From Microcystis elabens FACHB-917 (GTDB lineage: Bacteria; Cyanobacteriota; Cyanobacteriia; PCC-6307; Cyanobiaceae), in the NCBI RefSeq assembly GCF_014698445.1, contig NZ_JACJSZ010000006.1, forward strand, positions 1-64,000: a stretch of 64,000 nucleotides of DNA, written 5' to 3'. Below are positions 59,699-64,000 of the stretch, piece by piece. Under the pieces are notes generated by a model. The model was not told where the DNA came from and did no database searches. It saw only the letters and a list, made by a program, of their open reading frames with translations. Position 1 is the stretch's first letter, and each line of letters begins with the position of its first letter. The position numbers and the translations under genes are program-made.

Positions 59699-60760
59699 TC
59701 AGCTGTTGCGGCGCCGGGCATGGGCCTGCAGCTTGAGGGCGTAGTCGCCCATCGAATGGTCGGCCAGCACCGCCTTGCCGCCGCTGAGGAAGAACCTCCG
59801 CACCACCACGCAGAAGCGCCAGAAGGCGTCCGGGCTCATCACCACCTTCAGGTCGCGGAAGGGGATCTGCTGGTCATCCGGGAGGTTGGGGGCGTCGGAG
59901 AGGAACACGACGCTGCCGGCATGGGTGTAGCCGAAGAAGTTCCGCCGCAGGTACTCGGCGATCTGGAACGTGCCGTTGATGGGAATCAGCCGGATCAGAC
60001 TCAGCAGGATCAGCAGGCTGTGGCCGAAGGGGATGCGGGTCACGCCGTCGGCGGCGTTCACGACCCGGTAGATGGGGGTCCGGATGGGGGCGAAGAAGGC
60101 GTCATCGCCGGCCCGGGGGCAGCCGAAGGTGTACGTGGCGCCGGTGCTGTAGGCACCGAGGTAGCGGGTGGCCACCAGGGCCAGGGCACCGCCGAGGGAA
60201 TGGCCGGTGATGTACAGCGGCACACCCGGATGGCGCGCCAGGGCGGCCTCCAGGGGAGCGCGCACCTTGTCGAAGGCGGCGAGGAAGCCGGCATGGGCCC
60301 GGCCGCCTTTGGGGGCCGCCACCAGGTGGGCCCGCAGATCGGTGCTGATGTCGTGGATGCTGGTGACCTCGGTGCCCCGGAAGGCCAGCACGAGCATGGC
60401 GGCGGTACCCGGGGAGGATTCGAGGCGAAGGCGGACCAGGATCGCTTCGCTGCCCTGCACGGCGATGCCCTCGAGCAGTTCGAAGCCGGCCTTCTCCAGC
60501 GCCGCGACCACCACGCCATCGACCGACTGGCCGTTCTCGATGGCGGCGGCCACCAGGGCCCTCACCACCGAGGCGTCCTGCTGGCTGCGGGCCGATTCGA
60601 GGATACGGAGCACCAGTTCGTCGACCCTGGTCTCGGCGGGCAGCTTCTCGTAGACCAGCCGGGCGATCTCCGCCAGCAGCCAGGCGGTGCGGTCGGAGTA
60701 GGCGGCGCGCAGGATCGGGACCTGGCGGATCAGGGTGGGATCGTCGAAGTAGCCAGCCAT
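59699..60760 (-). CDS. class 3 lipase family protein
   Basis: The 353-residue product has the GxSxG nucleophile motif in ITGHSLGGALALVATRYLG (about residue 195), a following PRAGD, and a probable catalytic Asp and His in the region VNAADGVTRIPFGHSL. The pattern is lipase class 3 / triacylglycerol lipase-like fold. No obvious signal peptide, so it may be cytosolic or membrane associated. Candidate substrates include galactolipids or storage lipids; not determined. Isolated gene, 100 bases after vipp1 start region. Confidence 0.85.
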   Translation of the reverse strand: MAGYFDDPTLIRQVPILRAAYSDRTAWLLAEIARLVYEKLPAETRVDELVLRILESARSQQDASVVRALVAAAIENGQSVDGVVVAALEKAGFELLEGIAVQGSEAILVRLRLESSPGTAAMLVLAFRGTEVTSIHDISTDLRAHLVAAPKGGRAHAGFLAAFDKVRAPLEAALARHPGVPLYITGHSLGGALALVATRYLGAYSTGATYTFGCPRAGDDAFFAPIRTPIYRVVNAADGVTRIPFGHSLLILLSLIRLIPINGTFQIAEYLRRNFFGYTHAGSVVFLSDAPNLPDDQQIPFRDLKVVMSPDAFWRFCVVVRRFFLSGGKAVLADHSMGDYALKLQAHARRRNS

Positions 60761-60854
60761 GGCGGTGCCCCGGGGGTGGAGGTGCTTCGGGCCTCAGCCT
60801 TACCCACCCGCACGCCCCGTCAACCCGGGAACCGGTTTCCATCACCAGCCGACG

Positions 60855-60868
60855 CACGCCTTAGCGTG
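60855..60868. promoter_or_regulatory. small hairpin just before the dciA start
   Basis: CACGC-CTTA-GCGTG is a perfect 5+4+5 palindrome ending 5 bases before the ATG at 60874, where the ribosome-binding site should be. It could be incidental or affect translation. Confidence 0.3.
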
Positions 60869-60873
60869 GCTTC

Positions 60874-61485
60874 ATGGAAGCATCCGGGTCCCGGCGACGC
60901 CGCACGCCCAACCGCGCCCTCGATCGCGCACCTGGGAGCACCCCGGAGCCCAGCGGCTCCCGGCGTCGGGGCGCCGAGGCGGTCCAGACGCGGCAGGTGG
61001 GCAACATCGCGCTGCTGATGCCTCCGGCCCGGCCACCGGCCAGTGCCCTGGCCACCTGCCTGGACAGCCTCCAGCAGGCCTGGCGCCGCGAGGGCCACCT
61101 GGCCGCCCTGTGGCGGGAATGGCCGCGGATCGCCGGGCCCCAGCTGGCTCCCCACTGCCGTCCGCTGCAACTGCAGGGGGGGCTGCTGACCGTGGGCGCC
61201 GCGCCGGGGCCCTGGCTGCAGGCGCTGCAGTACAACCGTCACCAGCTCCTGGGCTCGTTGCGGGGCGCCGGCTACAGCGTCCGGGACGTGCGGGTGCAGC
61301 AGCACCACCCCGGCGCCCCCGCAACGCCCGGCAGCCTCAGCGAGGCGGAGGTGTGGGCCGTCCATCCCAGCCGCTGCGACGTGCACGGCCTGGCCGACTG
61401 CCCCGCCTGCGGCCGGCCGGCGCCCGCCGGGGAGATGGCCCGCTGGGGTCACTGCAGCTTCTGCCGTCGCGCCGATCTGGCCTGA
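60874..61485 (+). CDS. dciA: DciA-like protein (DUF721) with C-terminal Cys cluster
   Basis: The 203-residue product has a DUF721 (DciA) domain around ALATCLDSLQQAWRREGHLAALWREWPRIAGPQLAPH and LQGGLLTVGAAPGPWLQALQYNRHQLL, the family that loads replicative helicase in bacteria lacking DnaC. The N-terminal 45 residues are basic and disordered-looking. The C-terminal 30 residues contain CPACGRPAPAGEMARWGHCSFC, four Cys in two pairs separated by 18 residues, consistent with a zinc ribbon. Start ATG 60874; ATG 61018 is an alternative. Convergent with wbuC. Confidence 0.8.
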   Translation: MEASGSRRRRTPNRALDRAPGSTPEPSGSRRRGAEAVQTRQVGNIALLMPPARPPASALATCLDSLQQAWRREGHLAALWREWPRIAGPQLAPHCRPLQLQGGLLTVGAAPGPWLQALQYNRHQLLGSLRGAGYSVRDVRVQQHHPGAPATPGSLSEAEVWAVHPSRCDVHGLADCPACGRPAPAGEMARWGHCSFCRRADLA

Positions 61486-61494
61486 GTCCTCAGG
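61481..61494. terminator. palindrome over both stops of dciA and wbuC
   Basis: CCTGAG-TC-CTCAGG (6+2+6) contains the dciA TGA (61483-61485) and, on the other strand, the wbuC stop (61490-61492). No T-run. Confidence 0.4.
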
Positions 61495-62011
61495 GGAGGA
61501 GGCGATCGTCACCGGGTCCGAACAGGGCCCTCCAGGCGGCCTCCTGCGCCGCCGCGGCCTCGCTTCCCTCCAGGGGGAAACCGGCCAGGAAGTCCTTGTC
61601 GGCGGCGGGCTCGTAGGGCCCCTGCTTGATCTCCATCATCACGGCATCGGGCGTGAGGGCCACCAGGGTGTGGATGACGCCCTCGGCCAGCTCGATGCCG
61701 CGCAGGGGGCCTTCGGCGCTGATCCGCTCCCGCTGCAGCACCCGTCCGCCGGCATCGAGCAGCAGCAGCCCCACCGCCCCCTGCAGCACGAGGAAGCACT
61801 CGAACCCGTCGCCGGGCCGGGCGCGCCGGTGGCGGTGGGGCCGCACGTAGGTGCCGGGCTGCAGCACGTTCAGGAAGCGCTGCACACGATCGCTGGGGGC
61901 GTGGAAATTGTGGTTGCGGCGCCGGCGAGGGGAACCGGCGGCGGCGGCGGCCACCGCATCGAACAGGTCCTGGTCGATGCGCTGGAGCGGGGAGGGGGCG
62001 GCGGAGTCCAT
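61490..62011 (-). CDS. WbuC family cupin fold metalloprotein
   Basis: The 173-residue product has the WbuC pattern NHNFHAPSDRVQRFLNVLQPGTYVRPHRH with the metal-binding His, followed by ECFLVLQGAVGLLLLD and a C-terminal GIELAEGVIHTLVAL. WbuC proteins are found near lipopolysaccharide and surface-sugar genes and are cupin-like; the reaction is not known. ATG 62011 is used because upstream frame is antisense of a neighbour. It overlaps the dciA stop region. Confidence 0.82.
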   Translation of the reverse strand: MDSAAPSPLQRIDQDLFDAVAAAAAGSPRRRRNHNFHAPSDRVQRFLNVLQPGTYVRPHRHRRARPGDGFECFLVLQGAVGLLLLDAGGRVLQRERISAEGPLRGIELAEGVIHTLVALTPDAVMMEIKQGPYEPAADKDFLAGFPLEGSEAAAAQEAAWRALFGPGDDRLLP

Positions 62012-62053
62012 CGCAGGGGCGGCGACCCATCGATTGTGCGTCCTTCCAACGGC

Positions 62054-63115
62054 ATGGACGCCATGGGCGCAGCTCGGCGGGTCCGGTGGCGGCTGGCCGC
62101 CCCGCTCCTCCTTCTGCTGTGTCCCGGCCTGGCTCTGCCGGTGGCGGCCAAACCGGGACCGGGACCGGCGGCGCCGGTCCCCACCGACACGATGGAAGCC
62201 ACCACCACGACGGGGATGGGGGCGATGGGCGGCGCCGGCATGCTGCAGATGATGCTGGGGGGACGGCCCTGCCGCTGAGGAGCGGCGGCGGGGGCAGCGG
62301 GACGCAGGAGAGGGAGTGGACGGAGGAGACATCCCCGAGGCCAGGGGCCGACTGCTGCTCTTCCGCGGCTGCGCCGAGAGCGCCGGCGCCGGCCAGCCCG
62401 AGATCATCACCCTGCAGGGGCTGAACCCTGAGCAGCGGCGCCAGGCGCTGACGGGCCTGAAGCGGCTGTCGACCGCCACCGGCCCCACGGACACCACGGG
62501 CCGCTGGCCGTCGGGCGAGGAGGCCCCCGCGGTGCCGGCGCAGGCCTCCCTGGTGGGAAGCCATGTGGTGGCCAGCAACTACGCCCCGGAGATCCGCTTC
62601 CATGTGGGCAGCGGCCACGACTTGCTGGCCCCGGTGAAGCTGACGAGCACCCCGGCCGGCGGCGCCCAGCGGCTGAGCTGGCCGGCCATCCCCGCCGCCC
62701 TCTGCGACCAGGCGACGGCCACGGGCATGGGGCGCCAGGAGGGCGACATCGTGATGTGGACCTCCAGCGAGCTGCCCATGGCCGACAGCGGGGTGCCGGG
62801 CGACCTGCGGCTCCCGAAGCGGCCCTGCTGGTGAAGCGCGGCGTGCTGCGGGCACCGGAGCGCACCACCTGCGCGGTGAGCGCCCAGGCCATGGCGGCGA
62901 TGGGGGCGGCGATGGTGACCTTCACCGCCTACGGCGACACGCTGCTGCTGAGCAGTCCCCAGGGCAGCCCCGCCTGGAGGCTCAGCCTGGAGCGGCGCTC
63001 CACCGCCACCCGCCTGCTGGGGGACGGCATGGAGCGCCTGGATCCGGGCTCCGGCGAAGGCCAGGAGGCTCCGGCCCCCAAAGGCGGGGGCCTGAATCTG
63101 TTCCGGCTGTTCTGA
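62054..63115 (+). pseudogene. secreted protein gene apparently split by two frameshifts
   Basis: Three consecutive segments look like one protein in shifting frames. A signal peptide starts at ATG 62054 (frame ends at TGA 62276-62278). From about 62277 the adjacent frame encodes AEERRRGQRDAGEG, then ARGRLLLFRGCAESAG and EIITLQGLNPEQRRQALTGL, up to a stop at 62832-62834. From about 62810 the first frame resumes with APEAALLVKRGVLRAPERTTCAVSAQAM and runs to 63115, ending GLNLFRLF. Parts one and three share a frame, so two compensating shifts (about 62270 and 62812) or sequencing errors in GC-rich tracts are needed. Signal peptide and Cys residues suggest a periplasmic protein. Function unknown. 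Confidence 0.55.
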
Positions 63116-63160
63116 TCGCAGCCGCACCCGTTCCCCGAGGAAACGGCCAGGAGAAGGCCG

Positions 63161-63556
63161 TCACCGGCCCCGGCGCCCCTGGCTGAAGCGGAGTGTGCCG
63201 CCGGGCCCGACCTCGATCCGCACCCCTTCTCCGTACTGACTGTTGGTGACGTACCCCTCGTCGGCCCGCAGGCGGGTGCCGTCCGCCAGCTCGCCGGCGA
63301 TGGCGAAGTGGGCGTCGGACGCGATCCGGAAGGAGCGGCTGACCGTCTGCCCGGCGGCGATCGGCCCGAACCGCAGCGTCTCCCAGGGCAGGGCCACCTG
63401 CAGGGAGGTGATCGTGCGGCCGCTCCTGTGGACGACCGTGAGCTCGTTGCGGGTGGTCTCCCGGAACGCCGCCGCAGCGCCGAGGGCCGCCACCAGGGCC
63501 GCGGCCGCCGCCAGCGCCAGGAACGAGCGTCGCGGACGTCCGGCCACAGGAGGCAC
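63161..63556 (-). CDS. small membrane-anchored hypothetical protein
   Basis: The 131-residue product has one hydrophobic helix (about 8-32, FLALAAAAALVAALGAAAAF) followed by a beta-rich domain ELTVVHRSGRTITSLQVAL and GTLRFSQ near the end. The hydrophobic segment may be a signal anchor. The GTG at 63556 is chosen because upstream frame is Pro/Ser-rich low complexity and overlaps the divergent SDR promoter region. No family recognised. Confidence 0.5.
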   Translation of the reverse strand: MPPVAGRPRRSFLALAAAAALVAALGAAAAFRETTRNELTVVHRSGRTITSLQVALPWETLRFGPIAAGQTVSRSFRIASDAHFAIAGELADGTRLRADEGYVTNSQYGEGVRIEVGPGGTLRFSQGRRGR

Positions 63557-63679
63557 TCTCGCTGGGCTGGAGTCGCCGCCCCCATCCGGCGACCAGGGGC
63601 CCGGCGTCCGTAGCCTGATTGGGCTCGGTGTTCTCCCGGTCTTCGCAGGAGTCGGCCGGGCACCCTCAGGAGTCCGCCC

Positions 63680-64000
63680 TTGGCTGCCGCGCGCCACATC
63701 CTCCTCACCGGCGGCAACTCCGGCATCGGGTTCGAGGCGGCCGTGGTCCTCTGCCGGGCCGGCCACCGGCTCACCCTGCCCTGCCGTGACCGGGCCAGCG
63801 CCGAGGCGGCCTCACGCCGGGTGCTGGAGAAAGCCGGCGCCGGCACGCCCCCCGCCACCGAGGTCTGCGACCTGGCCGACCTGGAGAGTGTGCGGGCCTG
63901 CGGCGCCGCCCTGCGGGCCCGGGGGACCCCCATCGACACCCTGGTGCTCAACGCCGGCCTCCAGTACGCCGGCGCCACCGAACCGCGCCGCACGGCCCAG
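63680..64000 (+). CDS. short-chain dehydrogenase/reductase, N-terminal part (runs off the right edge)
   Basis: The TTG at 63680, preceded by AGGAG with 7 bases of spacing, opens a frame that remains open to the end. The 107 residues show the SDR motifs HILLTGGNSGIGFEAAVVL (TGxxxGIG) and LVLNAGLQYAGA (NAG), the nucleotide-binding part of the fold. The LNAGLQYAG wording resembles protochlorophyllide-oxidoreductase-like and retinol-dehydrogenase-like cyanobacterial SDRs. The catalytic Tyr-Lys is beyond the window. Confidence 0.9.
   Translation, partial: MAAARHILLTGGNSGIGFEAAVVLCRAGHRLTLPCRDRASAEAASRRVLEKAGAGTPPATEVCDLADLESVRACGAALRARGTPIDTLVLNAGLQYAGATEPRRTAQ

Noticed and set aside
60823-60840. 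Palindrome-like GGGAACCGGTTTCC upstream of dciA
   Set aside because: Only the inner eight bases are perfect, and such palindromes are common by chance in this GC-rich sequence.

Overview
This window is a very GC-rich, gene-dense chromosomal segment from a unicellular cyanobacterium of the Synechococcus/Cyanobium type. The evidence is the set of genes for oxygenic photosynthesis and its assembly: psaF and psaJ of photosystem I, petC and petA of cytochrome b6f, ndhB of NDH-1, a high-light-inducible protein, a Vipp1/PspA protein, a CpcT/CpeT-type lyase domain, cyAbrB and DUF3067. No CRISPR array, transposase, integrase or prophage gene was seen. The window looks like core chromosome with a few odd local structures.

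Layout. 1-5.6 kb: end of an MFS transporter, a small hypothetical gene, then a reverse-strand three-gene operon (ABC ATPase, fused FtsX-type permease, AttH-like secreted protein) resembling AttEFGH/LolCDE-like systems. 5.7-13 kb: a beta-hydroxyacid dehydrogenase, ychF, a periplasmic efflux adaptor, wecB, pilT, hli and tsaD. 12.9-20.9 kb: psaF-psaJ, gmk, rqcH-tatC, DUF3067, petC-petA-lgt-cobM-alkB, the last four tightly overlapped. 21-31 kb: a lipoprotein, tRNA-Val(CAC), rodZ, ppx, ubiA-ldcA, a CpcT-DUF3598 fusion, ispD, a GT9-like protein, a K+ channel and fabG. 31-38 kb: a solitary groL, nanE, a hypothetical gene, an ABC-2 exporter pair, ctaB and ctaA. 38-43 kb: a channel-like gene bracketed by a 73-bp direct repeat, then ctaCDE and cyAbrB. 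43-55 kb: hdeD-like, ribE, a BFN-domain protein, a ferredoxin-type aldo/keto reductase, a PotD-like binding protein, a cobT-like gene, DUF2232, a lipoprotein, topA, ndhB and an orphan ABC ATPase. 55-64 kb: an M23 peptidase, birA, a class I/II aminotransferase, thioredoxin, vipp1, a lipase, dciA with a Cys cluster, a WbuC cupin, an apparently frameshifted secreted protein gene, a small membrane protein and the start of an SDR gene.

Functionally, the respiratory part stands out. ctaB and ctaA make heme A for the CtaCDE oxidase encoded divergently beside them, and an ABC-2 exporter pair is appended to the heme A genes. The most unusual structure is here: the intergenic segment upstream of ctaA is duplicated 960 bp away upstream of ctaC, and the interval is filled almost exactly by a gene for a membrane protein that resembles a two-TM pore protein but lacks the GYG filter. 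Other points of interest are palindromes that enclose both stop codons at several convergent gene junctions, a perfect 14-bp hairpin at the start of birA, an 11-base G run near the start of ppx, and a non-canonical start for lgt.

No completely new multi-gene defence or mobile system was identified. Functional calls rest on recognisable family motifs in the translations; starts were chosen from overlaps, ribosome-binding sites and family N-termini, and several remain uncertain.
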